Source: Gordonia zhenghanii (GTDB lineage Bacteria > Actinomycetota > Actinomycetes > Mycobacteriales > Mycobacteriaceae). From it: a stretch of DNA of 64,000 nt. The notes beneath the pieces were generated by a model. It saw only the letters and a program-made list of their open reading frames with translations, was not told where the DNA came from and made no database searches. The position numbers and the translations under genes were made by a program. The stretch spans positions 1 to 64,000 of the forward strand of contig NZ_JAKKOQ010000008.1 in assembly GCF_021738965.1 (NCBI RefSeq), given 5' to 3'. Position 1 is the first letter of the stretch. Each line of letters opens with the position of its first letter. Below are positions 25,466 through 35,796 of the stretch, piece by piece.

Positions 25466-28339
25466 TCAGACGGCCTCTTCGACCCGTGGGAGAAGGTCGG
25501 CGATGAACCCGCCCGTATGCGACTCCGTAACGGCGGCAACGTCTTCCGGCGTCCCCTGCGCCACGACGACACCGCCGCCGTCGCCGCCTTCTGGACCCAT
25601 GTCGACGATCCAGTCGGCCGTCTTGATGACATCGAGGTTGTGCTCGATGACGATGACCGTGTTGCCCTTGTCGACGAGACCGTTGATCACGAGCAGCAGT
25701 TTCCGAATGTCCTCGAAGTGCAGACCAGTCGTCGGCTCGTCGAGGATGTAGACGGTGCGCCCCGTCGACCGCTTCTGCAGTTCGGCCGCCAGCTTCACGC
25801 GCTGCGCCTCACCTCCGGAGAGCGTCGGCGCGGGCTGACCGAGACGGACGTATCCGAGTCCGACCTCGACGAGCGTCTTCAAGTACCGGTGGATCGACGT
25901 GACCGGCTCGAAGAAGTCCGCCGCTTCGTCGATCGGCATGTCGAGGACTTCCGCGATCGTCTTGCCCTTGTAGTGCACTTCCAACGTCTCGCGGTTGTAG
26001 CGAGCGCCGTGGCACACCTCGCACGGCACATACACGTCGGGCAGGAAGTTCATCTCGATCTTGATGGTGCCCTCGCCCATGCAGGCCTCACAGCGTCCGC
26101 CCTTGACGTTGAACGAGAAGCGTCCCGGCTGATAGCCGCGGACCTTCGCCTCGGTCGTCGCGGCGAACAACGTGCGGATCTTGTCGAAGACGCCGGTGTA
26201 GGTCGCCGGGTTCGACCGCGGTGTGCGGCCGATCGGCGACTGGTCCACCTGGACCAGCTTGTCGAGGTGCTCGAGTCCCTTGATACGCGTGTGATGCCCC
26301 GGCACCTGGCGGGCGCCGTTCAGCTTGTTCGCGAGGACGGTAGCGAGGATGTCGTTGACGAGCGTCGACTTTCCCGATCCCGAGACGCCGGTCACCACGG
26401 TGAGGACTCCGAGCGGGAACGCCACGTCGATCCCGCGCAGGTTGTTCTCTCGGGCGCCGACCACCGTCACCTGTCTCTTCTTGTCGACGGGACGACGAAT
26501 CGCAGGCACCTCCAGCACTTCGCGGCCGGACAGGTAGGCGCCCGTCAGGGACCGCTCATTGGCCAGCAGCCCGTCGTAGTCGCCGCTGTGCACCACCTCG
26601 CCGCCGTGCTCACCCGCGCGGGGGCCGATGTCGACGATCCAGTCCGCTGCCCGGATCGTGTCCTCGTCGTGTTCAACGACGATCAGGGTGTTGCCGAGGT
26701 CGCGTAGTCGAACGAGGGTGTCGATGAGCCGACGATTGTCGCGCTGATGCAAACCGATCGACGGCTCGTCGAGCACGTAGAGGACACCGGCGAGGCCTGC
26801 GCCGATCTGCGTCGCGAGCCGGATCCGCTGCGCCTCACCACCGGACAGCGAGCCTGCGGCGCGGGAGAGCGACAGGTACTCGAGGCCGACGTCGAGCAGG
26901 AATCGAATGCGCGCCTGGACCTCTTTGAGGACACGACCCGCGATCGCCGCTTCACGCTCGCCGAGTCGTAGGCCGTCCAGGAACTCGGCACAGTCGGCGA
27001 CCGACAGCGCCGTGACATCGGCGATGGATTTGGGGCCGTGCGCCGGGTGGTCCAGTGTCACCGCGAGGATCTCGGGACGCAGGCGAGTGCCGCCGCACGC
27101 CGAGCACGGCACGTCGCGCATGTACCCCTCGTACCGATCCTTCATCTGCTCGGACTCGGTGGTATCGGCGCGACGCGACAGGAACGACATCACGCCTTCG
27201 AACTCGGTGTAGTACGAGCGGACGCGACCGTACCGATTCTTGAATCGGACGTGCACCTGGTGGTCGGAACCGTTGAGCAACGCCTTGCGCGCATTCTTCG
27301 GGAGCTGGCCCCACGGGGTGTCCACGTCGAAGCCCATCTGGTCGCCGAGGCCCTCCATGAGGCGGAGGAAGTAAGCCGCGTTGTGTCCGGTGGACCAGGG
27401 TGCGACGGCCCCGTCGCGCAGCGTGCTCTCGGCATCGGGGACGACGAGCGACTCGTCGATCTCCTTCTGGATGCCGAGACCGTCGCACGTCGGGCATGCC
27501 CCGTACGGCGAGTTGAAGGAGAACGCGCGCGGTTCGAGGTCGTCGATGGCGATCGGGTGAGCGTTCGGGCAGGCCATCTTTTCGGAGAACCGACGCTCCC
27601 GTTCGGCGTCGTCCTCGTCCAGGTCGACGAAGTCGAGCACGATGATTCCGTCGGCGAGCCGGAGAGCGGTCTCGATCGAGTCGGTGAGCCGCTGCTTCGC
27701 GGACGGCTTGACCACGAGTCGGTCGACGACGACATCGACGTCGTGCTTCTCCTGCTTCTTGAGCTTCGGCGGGTCGGCCAACTGGTGGACGACGCCGTCG
27801 ATCCGCGCGCGGGCGAAGCCCTGTGTCTGCAGATCGGCGAACAGATCGACGAACTCCCCCTTACGGGTCCGCACGACCGGAGCAAGCACCTGAAACCGCG
27901 TGCCCTCGTCCATTTCGAGAATCTGATCGACGATCTGCTGCGGCGTCTGCCGTTCGATCCGCTCCCCGCACTCCGGGCAGTGGGCGGTGCCCGCACGCGC
28001 GTACAGCAGACGGAGGTAGTCGTACACCTCGGTGATCGTGCCGACGGTGGAACGCGGGTTGCGGTTGGTGGACTTCTGATCGATCGACACCGCAGGCGAG
28101 AGCCCTTCGATGAAGTCGACGTCAGGTTTGTCCATCTGTCCGAGGAACTGGCGGGCGTACGCCGACAGCGATTCCACGTAGCGACGCTGTCCCTCGGCGA
28201 AGATCGTGTCGAATGCCAGCGACGACTTGCCCGACCCCGAGAGTCCGGTGAACACGATCAGCGAGTCGCGAGGCAGGTCGACGTCGACGCCACGCAGATT
28301 GTGCTCACGCGCGCCACGGACGATTAGCCGATCAACCAC
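25466..28339 (-). CDS. uvrA: excinuclease ABC subunit A
   Basis: 957-residue damage-recognition ATPase of nucleotide excision repair. It has two ABC cassettes, each with Walker A ([17 protein letters not shown] and [16 protein letters not shown]), signature ([17 protein letters not shown] and [13 protein letters not shown]) and Walker B ([12 protein letters not shown] and [13 protein letters not shown]), and zinc-finger cysteine pairs ([34 protein letters not shown]). GTG start at 28339 follows AAGGAAAA. I see no clear mycobacterial SOS box in the 127-bp region upstream. Confidence 0.98.
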   Translation of the reverse strand: MVDRLIVRGAREHNLRGVDVDLPRDSLIVFTGLSGSGKSSLAFDTIFAEGQRRYVESLSAYARQFLGQMDKPDVDFIEGLSPAVSIDQKSTNRNPRSTVGTITEVYDYLRLLYARAGTAHCPECGERIERQTPQQIVDQILEMDEGTRFQVLAPVVRTRKGEFVDLFADLQTQGFARARIDGVVHQLADPPKLKKQEKHDVDVVVDRLVVKPSAKQRLTDSIETALRLADGIIVLDFVDLDEDDAERERRFSEKMACPNAHPIAIDDLEPRAFSFNSPYGACPTCDGLGIQKEIDESLVVPDAESTLRDGAVAPWSTGHNAAYFLRLMEGLGDQMGFDVDTPWGQLPKNARKALLNGSDHQVHVRFKNRYGRVRSYYTEFEGVMSFLSRRADTTESEQMKDRYEGYMRDVPCSACGGTRLRPEILAVTLDHPAHGPKSIADVTALSVADCAEFLDGLRLGEREAAIAGRVLKEVQARIRFLLDVGLEYLSLSRAAGSLSGGEAQRIRLATQIGAGLAGVLYVLDEPSIGLHQRDNRRLIDTLVRLRDLGNTLIVVEHDEDTIRAADWIVDIGPRAGEHGGEVVHSGDYDGLLANERSLTGAYLSGREVLEVPAIRRPVDKKRQVTVVGARENNLRGIDVAFPLGVLTVVTGVSGSGKSTLVNDILATVLANKLNGARQVPGHHTRIKGLEHLDKLVQVDQSPIGRTPRSNPATYTGVFDKIRTLFAATTEAKVRGYQPGRFSFNVKGGRCEACMGEGTIKIEMNFLPDVYVPCEVCHGARYNRETLEVHYKGKTIAEVLDMPIDEAADFFEPVTSIHRYLKTLVEVGLGYVRLGQPAPTLSGGEAQRVKLAAELQKRSTGRTVYILDEPTTGLHFEDIRKLLLVINGLVDKGNTVIVIEHNLDVIKTADWIVDMGPEGGDGGGVVVAQGTPEDVAAVTESHTGGFIADLLPRVEEAV

Positions 28340-28466
28340 TACTTTTCCTTACATCTGACAACAGTTCCCCCAAGGCGACAGAGTACGCGGCCCCTCCGAC
28401 AGTTCTCGGCCCACAGTGAGGGCCATCGCACCGGACTGTGGCGGGTCGGACAGTTAGCCTTGACCT

Positions 28467-29165
28467 ATGACGCAGCAGATCACAGTCTCCGACCAGTACA
28501 CCGGCAACGTGTCCCCCGAAGCCGACGGCCAACGGAACAAAGCGCAGCGACGGGAACTCGACAACGCGACCGTCGTGAAGATCTCCGTCGGCCCGATGGA
28601 CAACAACGCGTATGTGATCACCGACAAGGCCACCGGCCAAGCGCTGCTGGTCGACGCGGCGAACGACGCCGGCGTGCTGTTATCGCTCGCCGAGCAACTG
28701 CCAGGCACGATCGGTCAGATCGTCACCACCCACGGCCACCCGGACCACTGGGCAGCCCTCGAGGAAGTTCGCACCGGACTCGACGTCCCACACGCAGTCG
28801 GCACCGACGATGCCGAAGCCCTCCCGATCGAAGCCGACCGGCTCCTCTCCGACGGCGACACCGTCACGGTCGGCGACCTCGTGCTCGACGTGATCGGCAT
28901 CGTCGGTCACACCCGTGGTTCGGTCGCACTAGCCCTCACCGAGTCGTCCGGCCGCGTCCACTTGTTCACCGGCGACTCGCTCTTCCCCGGCGGCGTCGGA
29001 AAGACGTGGGAGCCCGGCGACTTCGACGTCCTCCTCGGCGACGTCGAGACGAGACTGTTCGGCCGGTACGGCGACGACACGCCCGTCTATCCCGGCCACG
29101 GGGTCGACACGTCGTTGGGGGCCGAACGCCCGAATCTCCCCCAGTGGCGCGAACGCGGCTGGTGA
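28467..29165 (+). CDS. MBL-fold metallo-hydrolase
   Basis: 232-residue metallo-beta-lactamase-fold hydrolase, glyoxalase-II-like, equivalent in position to M. tuberculosis Rv1637c (divergent from uvrA). Metal motifs are complete: THGHPDHW (H-x-H-x-D-H, from residue 89), GHTRGSVAL, FTGDSLF and the C-terminal PGHG. Substrate unknown; thiol-ester hydrolysis is the family norm. ATG at 28467. Confidence 0.88.
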   Translation: MTQQITVSDQYTGNVSPEADGQRNKAQRRELDNATVVKISVGPMDNNAYVITDKATGQALLVDAANDAGVLLSLAEQLPGTIGQIVTTHGHPDHWAALEEVRTGLDVPHAVGTDDAEALPIEADRLLSDGDTVTVGDLVLDVIGIVGHTRGSVALALTESSGRVHLFTGDSLFPGGVGKTWEPGDFDVLLGDVETRLFGRYGDDTPVYPGHGVDTSLGAERPNLPQWRERGW

Positions 29166-29198
29166 ACATCCTGGACACGCGACGCCGAATCGGTAATG

Positions 29199-29220
29199 TC
29201 GAGCACGATGGCGTGCTCGA
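29199..29220. promoter_or_regulatory. perfect 9-bp inverted repeat upstream of the DoxX-like gene
   Basis: TCGAGCACG and its complement CGTGCTCGA flank a 4-nt loop ATGG. A -10-like TAATGT (29194-29199) touches the left arm. It may be an operator over the promoter of the next gene or a terminator for the MBL gene that ends 34 nt before; no T-run follows. Confidence 0.45.
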
Positions 29221-29298
29221 GCCGATGGTCGCTGGACCAGCGGCGTTCGCTTCGAGCGCGGTGTCTGTCAACTTAGACGAGACGAAAGGCTGATCTAC

Positions 29299-30132
29299 AT
29301 GATTCTCCGACGAATTGCCCGCCCGCTACTCGGCGCAGCCTTCATCGCGTCAGGAGTCGAAGCGGTGCGTGCGCCGTCCGGGCCCGCGCGAACTGCCGAA
29401 CCACTGCTCGAACAGGTTCCCGCCGACGCGGAGACCGTCATCCGTGTATCGGGTGCTGTGCAGATCGGCGCGGGCATCGCCCTGGCCACCGGCAAGGCGC
29501 CGCGTATCGCGTCGACAGTCCTCGCAGGCACGCTTGTGCCGACCACTGTGTTCGCCAGTGACTTCTGGAACGAGACAGACCCGGTCCGCAAGAGCGCGAA
29601 GCAGTCTGAGTTCATCAAGAACGTCGGCCTTCTCGGCGGCGTGCTGATCGCATCGGCCGACACTGAGGGCCGTCCCTCGCTGGGCTGGCGCGGCCGCCGT
29701 GAGGTCGGCCGGGCACGCGAAGCGGTCGCCGGTGCCCTGCCGAGCAGCTCGGAGACGTCGCACGCCTGGGACGGCGTGACCCGACGCGCTGAGGACCTGA
29801 CTCACGAGGTCGCGGACCGGATTCCGACGGACACGATCGCCTCTCAGGCCTCGCGACTGTCCGAGACCGCGAAGTCGCAGGCTCACGACGTGGCCGAGAC
29901 CGTCTCCGATCGAGCACCGGAGGTCTTCGAGAAGGTCCGTCATCGCGCCGAGGGACTGGCGGCAGAGGTCAGCGATCGCGCGCCCGAGGCCGCGGCACGC
30001 GCCCGCGTCCTCGCCGAGCGTTCGCAGGAGAAGGCCGCTGTTCTGGCCGAGCGTTCGCAGGAGAAGGCTGCTGAGCGCGCCGAGCAGGCCGCCGACCGCG
30101 CGGCAGGCTGGCGCCGCAAGGTTCGCGGCTGA
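29299..30132 (+). CDS. DoxX family membrane protein with apolipoprotein-like helical tail
   Basis: 277 residues. The N-terminal ~125 carry four hydrophobic segments arranged as in DoxX proteins (RPLLGAAFIASGVEAVRAP, VIRVSGAVQIGAGIALATG, IASTVLAGTLVPTTVF, VGLLGGVLIASA). The C-terminal ~130 are charged amphipathic helix with repeated A/E/R patterns, like apolipoprotein or PspA-type coils, ending in two perfect 11-residue copies of VLAERSQEKAA encoded by a 33-bp tandem repeat (30007-30072). DoxX proteins are often linked to redox or respiratory complexes; the tail suggests membrane-surface or protein binding. Function is not known. Confidence 0.75.
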   Translation: MILRRIARPLLGAAFIASGVEAVRAPSGPARTAEPLLEQVPADAETVIRVSGAVQIGAGIALATGKAPRIASTVLAGTLVPTTVFASDFWNETDPVRKSAKQSEFIKNVGLLGGVLIASADTEGRPSLGWRGRREVGRAREAVAGALPSSSETSHAWDGVTRRAEDLTHEVADRIPTDTIASQASRLSETAKSQAHDVAETVSDRAPEVFEKVRHRAEGLAAEVSDRAPEAAARARVLAERSQEKAAVLAERSQEKAAERAEQAADRAAGWRRKVRG

Positions 30133-30144
30133 GCGCCGAGTGTT

Positions 30145-30226
30145 GACGCCCTGAACAAGGGCGTCTACCACGAGGGCGGCCGGTCCCACCGATCAGATCA
30201 GCGTCGGTCGGGACCGGCTGCCCTCG
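30145..30226 (+). terminator. tandem hairpin terminator after the DoxX-like gene
   Basis: Two hairpins in a row. The first (30145-30165) is a perfect 8-bp stem, GACGCCCT/AGGGCGTC, with loop GAACA. The second (30171-30226) pairs CGAGGGCGGCCGGTCCC with GGGACCGGCTGCCCTCG, 17 bp with one mismatch, and its loop can add a further ACCGA/TCGGT stem. TTCGTTGTCT follows. This is a strong transcription stop that separates the gene from helD. Confidence 0.8.
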
Positions 30227-30316
30227 TTCGTTGTCTGCGACTTCGACCACCGGACGGGATCGGGCTCCCCCGTCGCGAAAGCCTCCAGTCGCGAAGATCG
30301 GTAATATGGAACGACT

Positions 30317-32632
30317 GTGAGCGCGCCAACCCCAGACTTTCCCGAAGATCCTGCGCCAGACCCACGTCTGGCGGAGGAGCAGACGCATCTCGACGCCGTC
30401 TATGCACGGCTCGATCGCATGCGCAGCACCACTCGTCGCCGCCTCGGCGAGACGCTCCGCGAGTCCGCGGGAACTCCGCAGGCGTTGTCCGAGCGCGAGT
30501 CGTACGAGCGCATGTACAGCGACGAACTGACCAAGATCGACGCAGCCGAGCACAACCTGTACTTCGGGCGACTCGACATGTCCAGGGACGCAGGCGAAGA
30601 CACGGTGCGCCGGATCGGCCGGATCGGGATCCTCGACGACGACGACCGCGACACCACCCTCCTGCTCGACTGGCGAGCGCCGTTGTCACGACCGTTCTAT
30701 CTCGCGACCCCGGCGGCACGCGAGGACGTCGAACGTCGACGCCACATCCGGACTCGAACGCGCACCGTTCGCAGTGTCTCCGACGAATACCTGCTCTCGG
30801 GGAAGATCGACGACGACGCGACCGGGTCGAACGTCGTCAACGAATCCGCCCTCGTCGACGCGTTGAACGCGGCCCGCACCGGTGAGATGACTGACATCGT
30901 CGAGACCATCCAGCGCGAGCAGGACGAGATCATCCGGTCCACCCACCGCGGCGTGGTCGTCGTCCAGGGCGGGCCGGGCACAGGGAAGACCGCCGTCGCC
31001 CTCCACCGCGCCGCCTATCTCCTGTACACCCACCGCGAGATCCTTTCGCGCAGCGGCGTCCTCATCCTCGGCCCCAACGAGGACTTCTTGCGGTACATCG
31101 GTCAGGTGCTGCCGTCGCTGGGCGAGACCGGAGTGCTCCTCTCGACGGTCGGCGACCTGTTCCCCGATGTCACTGCGCGCGGCCACGATTCGCGTGAGGC
31201 GACCGCTCTCAAGGGCGACCAACGGATGCTCAACGTCCTGCGTGCCGCGGTCCGCGCACGCCAGTCGCTTCCCGGCAAGGGCCTCGTGACCCACTTCGAC
31301 GGCTTCGAGCTCCCGATCGACGCCTACCTCGTCAAAGCGGCTCGAGCGCACGCCCGATCGACGCGACGCGCGCACAACCTCGCGCAACGAGCGTTTCTCC
31401 GGGCAGCCCTCGACGAGCTCGCAGCTGTTCACGCGCGACGCATCGGCTCGAGCGAACTCGACGGCTCACAACTGTTGACGGCCGCAGACTTGGAGGACAT
31501 CCGCTCCGAACTCGAAGCCGACCCGCACGTCGTCGCCGAACTGACCGAGTTCTGGCCCACGCTCACCCCGCAGCGAGTGCTCCGCGACCTGTACGACGAT
31601 CCGGCGTTCCTGCGCAAGGCCACTCGCGGTTGGACCGACGCCGAACGCGAAGCCCTCTATCGACTCGCTCGCCCCCTCCCGAACGACGCAGACCTCGCCC
31701 CGGGCGACGTACCGCTCCTCGACGAGCTCGCCGAACTCATCGGCTACCGCACCGACGAGGCCGAGCGGGTGAACCGAGCCCGCTGGCGTCAGCAGCTGTC
31801 CGAGGCTCAGGACGCCCTCGACATCCTCACCGGTTCCGCGCCCCAGGACCTCGAGGACGATCTCGATCCGGAGATCCTGATGGCGTACGACTTGATCGAC
31901 GCCGAGCAGCTCGCCGAACGCCAGGTGCACACCGAACGCCGGACCACAGCCGAGCGCGCCTATGAGGACCGGACGTGGACGTTCGGCCACGTGATCGTCG
32001 ACGAGGCTCAAGAATTGTCGTCGATGGCGTGGCGGATGGTGATGCGGCGCATCCCGAACCGGTGGATGACCGTCATCGGCGACACCGCGCAGACCGGCGA
32101 CGCCGCCGGCAGTACCTCGTGGCGCGAGGTGTTCGAACCGTACGTCGCGAATCGGTGGCGACTACACGAACTCACCGTCAACTATCGGACGCCGTCGGAG
32201 ATAACGCGGTACGCCAACCGCGTCCTCGCTTGGATCGATCCCGATCTTGAAGCTCCGAGATCGTTGCGGGCCAACGGAATCGAGCCGTACGCGGTAGAAA
32301 CCGACGATCTAGCCGCGAGCGTCGCCGACCTGGTCGCCGACGCCGATTGGTCGGGACTGGCGACCGTGATCGCGTCCGACGGAACCGCTGACGCTCTACG
32401 GGAGCGGCTCACCGAACGGGGGTCAGGGGTGTCGGTCCACGCGATCACGGCGGCCAAGGGCCTCGAATTCGACACCGTGGTCCTCGTCGACCCGGCCGAT
32501 CTCGTCGTGGAGTCGCCCCGCGGCTACAACGACCTGTACGTGGCGTTGACGCGTGCGACGCAGCGACTCGTCGTCGTCCACACACGCGCGCTGCCGCCCG
32601 ATCTCGCCGATATGCCTGCGGCCGCGGGCTGA
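30317..32632 (+). CDS. helD: HelD-like RNA polymerase recycling ATPase (UvrD/Rep superfamily)
   Basis: 771-residue superfamily 1 helicase-like ATPase. It begins with a long charged helical arm (EEQTHLDAVYARLDRMRSTTRRRL), as in HelD proteins that enter RNA polymerase channels, then LLDWRAPLSRPFY, Walker A GGPGTGKTAVALHR (about residue 218), Walker B VIVDEAQELSSMAW, GDTAQTGD, VNYRTPSEI and AAKGLEFDTVVLVDP. HelD removes stalled RNA polymerase from DNA or RNA using ATP; some actinobacterial relatives (HelR) confer rifampicin tolerance. Which subtype this is cannot be decided by eye. GTG start at 30317. Confidence 0.87.
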   Translation: MSAPTPDFPEDPAPDPRLAEEQTHLDAVYARLDRMRSTTRRRLGETLRESAGTPQALSERESYERMYSDELTKIDAAEHNLYFGRLDMSRDAGEDTVRRIGRIGILDDDDRDTTLLLDWRAPLSRPFYLATPAAREDVERRRHIRTRTRTVRSVSDEYLLSGKIDDDATGSNVVNESALVDALNAARTGEMTDIVETIQREQDEIIRSTHRGVVVVQGGPGTGKTAVALHRAAYLLYTHREILSRSGVLILGPNEDFLRYIGQVLPSLGETGVLLSTVGDLFPDVTARGHDSREATALKGDQRMLNVLRAAVRARQSLPGKGLVTHFDGFELPIDAYLVKAARAHARSTRRAHNLAQRAFLRAALDELAAVHARRIGSSELDGSQLLTAADLEDIRSELEADPHVVAELTEFWPTLTPQRVLRDLYDDPAFLRKATRGWTDAEREALYRLARPLPNDADLAPGDVPLLDELAELIGYRTDEAERVNRARWRQQLSEAQDALDILTGSAPQDLEDDLDPEILMAYDLIDAEQLAERQVHTERRTTAERAYEDRTWTFGHVIVDEAQELSSMAWRMVMRRIPNRWMTVIGDTAQTGDAAGSTSWREVFEPYVANRWRLHELTVNYRTPSEITRYANRVLAWIDPDLEAPRSLRANGIEPYAVETDDLAASVADLVADADWSGLATVIASDGTADALRERLTERGSGVSVHAITAAKGLEFDTVVLVDPADLVVESPRGYNDLYVALTRATQRLVVVHTRALPPDLADMPAAAG

Positions 32633-32651
32633 GCGCCCTCCCCCTACCGTC

Positions 32652-32805
32652 GGTCGAGCGAAGTCGAGACCCCTCCCGCTGGTCGAGTCCCCACCGCCGG
32701 TCGAGCGGAGTCGAGCCCCCTCCCGCTGGTCGAGCGGAGTCGAGCCCCCTCCCGCTGGTCGAGCGGAGTCGAGACCCCTCCCGCTGGTCGAGCGGAGTCG
32801 AGACC
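32652..32805. repeat. 29-bp tandem direct repeats
   Basis: The unit GGTCGAGCGGAGTCGAGCCC plus CCTCCCGCT is repeated at 32652, 32699, 32728 and 32757 with 29-bp spacing, with a shortened copy at 32681-32698 and a partial one at 32786. Copies differ at one or two bases. The array sits between the converging helD and USP genes and runs into inverted copies of the same core. There is no spacer diversity, so it is not a CRISPR. Confidence 0.9.
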
Positions 32806-32826
32806 CTGGGATCTCGACTCCGCTCG
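32789..32826. terminator. bidirectional hairpin from opposed repeat copies
   Basis: A perfect 15-bp stem, CGAGCGGAGTCGAGA/TCTCGACTCCGCTCG, with an 8-nt loop forms where the direct array meets its inverted copy. It lies between two converging genes, a position where a shared terminator is expected. The right arm belongs to a 22-base word also present upstream of argC. Confidence 0.65.
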
Positions 32827-32880
32827 ATCAACAGAGATCCCGCTCGATCAACAGAGATCCCGGTCGATCAACAGAGAACT
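32821..32880. repeat. 20-bp tandem repeat, three copies
   Basis: CGCTCGATCAACAGAGATCC occurs at 32821-32840 and 32841-32860, and a third copy with changes at 32861-32880. The period is exactly 20 bp. It is contiguous with the 29-bp array and shares the CTCGATCA core with the cluster upstream of argC. Confidence 0.9.
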
Positions 32881-32909
32881 CTGCTGATCAGCAGTGGGCT
32901 CGGTGGCGC

Positions 32910-33353
32910 TTACGTGGTGTGAACGATGAGAACGTCGCAGGCAGCCTTGCGCGCGACGTCGGCGGGAACCGAGCCGAGGAGGCGACCGGCGATCGAGTTC
33001 AGACCCCGGTTGCCGACCACGAGAAGGTCGGCCTGGACATCGACGACCAGCTGCAGCAGCGCGTCGACGGGCGCGCCCTGAACAGCACGCTGGACAACGG
33101 TCGTCGCGCCAGCGCCGACCGCCCGCTCCTTCGCGGTGCGCAGGATCTCCTCGGTCGGCGACGATCCCATCACCTGGTACGCCTCGTCGCGCAACGTGTC
33201 AGTCGCGCCGCTCGCCGTCTTCCCATCGTTCGGGAAGTATGCGCACGCGATGACGACGGTCCCGTCGCCGGCGATCGCGCCTGCGCGCTCGACTGCCTTC
33301 AGCGACGATTCCGATCCGTCGGTGCCGACCACGATCGTCGAATATCCGCTCAT
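32910..33353 (-). CDS. universal stress protein (UspA family)
   Basis: 147-residue single-domain USP, matching M. tuberculosis Rv1636 in size and neighbourhood. It starts YSTIVVGTDGSESSLKAVERA and ends with the nucleotide-binding motif VVGNRGLNSIAGRLLGSVPADVA (G-x2-G-x9-G-S). Rv1636-type proteins bind ATP and are reported to bind cAMP. GGAGG is placed 10 nt before the ATG at 33353. Convergent with helD across the repeat array. Confidence 0.9.
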   Translation of the reverse strand: MSGYSTIVVGTDGSESSLKAVERAGAIAGDGTVVIACAYFPNDGKTASGATDTLRDEAYQVMGSSPTEEILRTAKERAVGAGATTVVQRAVQGAPVDALLQLVVDVQADLLVVGNRGLNSIAGRLLGSVPADVARKAACDVLIVHTT

Positions 33354-33513
33354 GTGTGAGTTCCCTCCAAGGTGATGTCACAGGGCTACGCCGTGGTGAT
33401 TGTCCAGACGAACCCATTTCCGACACCGAACATACCCTGTCGTAACCCGGAAACTCTGCGACTTCGAACTCACTGTCACACAGGAATCAATGAATACGAC
33501 GGTGAAATCGGCG

Positions 33514-35667
33514 TCACTTTATGCCCGCGGCATCCATTCCACGCAGTTCCTTCTTGAGATCCGCGATCTCGTCACGGAGGCGGCCTGCGAGTTCGAACTG
33601 CAGATCTCGCGCCGCGTTCATCATCTGATCGGTGAGCTCGTGGACGAGGTCGGCGAGTTGCGCGCGCGGCATCGCCGAGGTGTCCCGCTGCTCGTAGACG
33701 CCCGCACTGACCGCCTTGGACACTTCGCCCTGGGCCCGACGCCCACGGCTGGAATTACGTCCCGATCCACCGATCTCGACGGTGTCGTCGGCTTCGGCGT
33801 ACACCTGATCGAGAATGTCCGCGATCTTCTTTCGCAGGGGCTGCGGATCGACGCCCTTCTCCTTGTTGTACGCAATCTGCTTGGCTCGACGACGGTCCGT
33901 CTCGTCGATCGCATTCTGCATGGAATCGGTGATCCGGTCCGCATACATATGGACTTGTCCGGACACGTTTCGGGCCGCACGACCGACCGTCTGAATCAAC
34001 GAGGTAGTGCTGCGCAGGAATCCTTCTTTGTCTGCGTCGAGAATCGCGACGAGCGAGACCTCGGGAAGGTCCAGACCCTCACGCAGCAGATTGATGCCGA
34101 CGAGGACGTCGTACTCGCCGGTGCGCAGTTGGCGCAGAAGCTCCACACGCCGCAATGTGTCGACCTCCGAATGCAGATACCGCACTCGGATCCCGAGTTC
34201 GAGGAGGTAGTCCGTGAGATCCTCGGACATCTTCTTGGTCAGCGTGGTCACCAGGACGCGTTCGTCGCGATCGGTGCGCTCCCGAATCTCGTGAACGAGG
34301 TCGTCGATCTGACCCTTGGTCGGCTTCACCACGATCTCCGGGTCGAGCAGACCCGTCGGCCGGATCACCTGCTCGACGAACTCCCCGCCCGCCTGGCCTA
34401 GTTCGTACGCACCGGGCGTCGCCGACAGATAGACGGTCTGTCCGATTCGGTCGGAGAACTCGTCCCACGTCAGCGGGCGGTTGTCGACGGCGGACGGCAG
34501 GCGGAAGCCGAACTCGACGAGGTTGCGCTTGCGCGACATGTCGCCCTCGTACATCGCACCGATCTGCGGGACAGTCACATGCGACTCGTCGATGACTAGG
34601 AGGAAGTCGTCCGGGAAGTAGTCGATGAGGGTCGCCGGAGCCGAGCCCGGTCCGCGGCCGTCGATGTGGCGAGAGTAGTTCTCGATGCCCGAACAGAATC
34701 CGACCTGCCGCATCATCTCCAAGTCGTAGGTCGTCCGCATCCGCAGGCGTTGCGCCTCCAGCAGCTTCCCTTTGGCTTCCAGGTCGGCGAGACGTTCTTC
34801 GAGTTCTTTCTCGATACTCGCCATCGCCCGCTCCATGCGTTCAGGTCCGGCGACGTAGTGCGTCGCCGGGAAGATACGGAGTTCGTCGACCTGCCGGACG
34901 ACGTCACCGGTGAGCGGATGCAGATAGTAGAGGGCCTCGACCTCGTCGCCGAAGAACTCGATGCGAACCGCTAGTTCCTCGTACGACGGGATGATCTCGA
35001 CCGTGTCGCCACGCACCCGGAAGCCACCGCGCGTGAACGACATGTCGTTGCGCGTGTACTGCACGTCGACGAGCAGACGGAGCAGCGCGTCACGATCGAT
35101 GGACTCGCCGACGCCGAGCTCGATCGACCGGTCGAGATACGACTGCGGCGTTCCCAGACCGTAGATGCACGACACCGAGGCGACCACGACCACGTCACGG
35201 CGCGAGAGCAGATTCGACGTCGCCGAGTGCCGAAGCCGTTCGACGTCGTCGTTGACCGAGCTGTCCTTCTCGATGTAGGTGTCGGTCTGCGCGATGTACG
35301 CCTCGGGTTGGTAGTAGTCGTAGTACGAGACGAAGTACTCGACGGCGTTGTTCGGCAACATCTCGCGTAGTTCGTTCGCGAGCTGCGCCGCGAGCGTCTT
35401 GTTCGGCGCCATCACCAGCGTCGGGCGCTGCACGCGTTCGATGAGCCACGCCGTCGTAGCCGATTTACCGGTTCCGGTCGCGCCCAGCAACACGACGTCC
35501 TTCTCCCCTGCCGTCAGACGCTGCTCCAGGTCGGCGATCGCGGTCGGCTGGTCGCCTGCGGGTTCGTACTCGCTGACGACCTCGAAGCTGCCCTCGGTCC
35601 GTTCGATCTCACCGACCGGCCGGAACTCCGAGTGCGCGATGACCGGTTTCTCAGCGGGGAATGCCAT
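33514..35667 (-). CDS. uvrB: excinuclease ABC subunit B
   Basis: 717-residue UvrB, the helicase-like core of nucleotide excision repair. Seen: Walker [16 protein letters not shown], the [21 protein letters not shown] beta-hairpin region used in damage verification, [15 protein letters not shown], motif VI region [18 protein letters not shown] and a C-terminal UVR helix pair ([26 protein letters not shown]) for UvrC binding. ATG at 35667 is chosen because homology begins [18 protein letters not shown]. Confidence 0.98.
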   Translation of the reverse strand: MAFPAEKPVIAHSEFRPVGEIERTEGSFEVVSEYEPAGDQPTAIADLEQRLTAGEKDVVLLGATGTGKSATTAWLIERVQRPTLVMAPNKTLAAQLANELREMLPNNAVEYFVSYYDYYQPEAYIAQTDTYIEKDSSVNDDVERLRHSATSNLLSRRDVVVVASVSCIYGLGTPQSYLDRSIELGVGESIDRDALLRLLVDVQYTRNDMSFTRGGFRVRGDTVEIIPSYEELAVRIEFFGDEVEALYYLHPLTGDVVRQVDELRIFPATHYVAGPERMERAMASIEKELEERLADLEAKGKLLEAQRLRMRTTYDLEMMRQVGFCSGIENYSRHIDGRGPGSAPATLIDYFPDDFLLVIDESHVTVPQIGAMYEGDMSRKRNLVEFGFRLPSAVDNRPLTWDEFSDRIGQTVYLSATPGAYELGQAGGEFVEQVIRPTGLLDPEIVVKPTKGQIDDLVHEIRERTDRDERVLVTTLTKKMSEDLTDYLLELGIRVRYLHSEVDTLRRVELLRQLRTGEYDVLVGINLLREGLDLPEVSLVAILDADKEGFLRSTTSLIQTVGRAARNVSGQVHMYADRITDSMQNAIDETDRRRAKQIAYNKEKGVDPQPLRKKIADILDQVYAEADDTVEIGGSGRNSSRGRRAQGEVSKAVSAGVYEQRDTSAMPRAQLADLVHELTDQMMNAARDLQFELAGRLRDEIADLKKELRGMDAAGIK

Positions 35668-35796
35668 GCCACAAGGGTAGACACCGCCACCGACAATCGC
35701 CCGTTCCACCAACGCAGACCGCCGCTGACTGGTGGAATCGACCACATACCCACCGTGCCCGCTCGACAGCCACTTCGACCGATACAGGAGTTCCAG

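Noticed and set aside
28340-28466. SOS (LexA) box for uvrA, and likewise 35668-35796 for uvrB
   Set aside because: Neither region contains a TCGAAC-N4-GTTCGA-like palindrome that I can see.
32652-32880. CRISPR array
   Set aside because: Repeat lengths of 29 and 20 bp look tempting, but units are directly abutting with no unique spacers and no cas genes are present.
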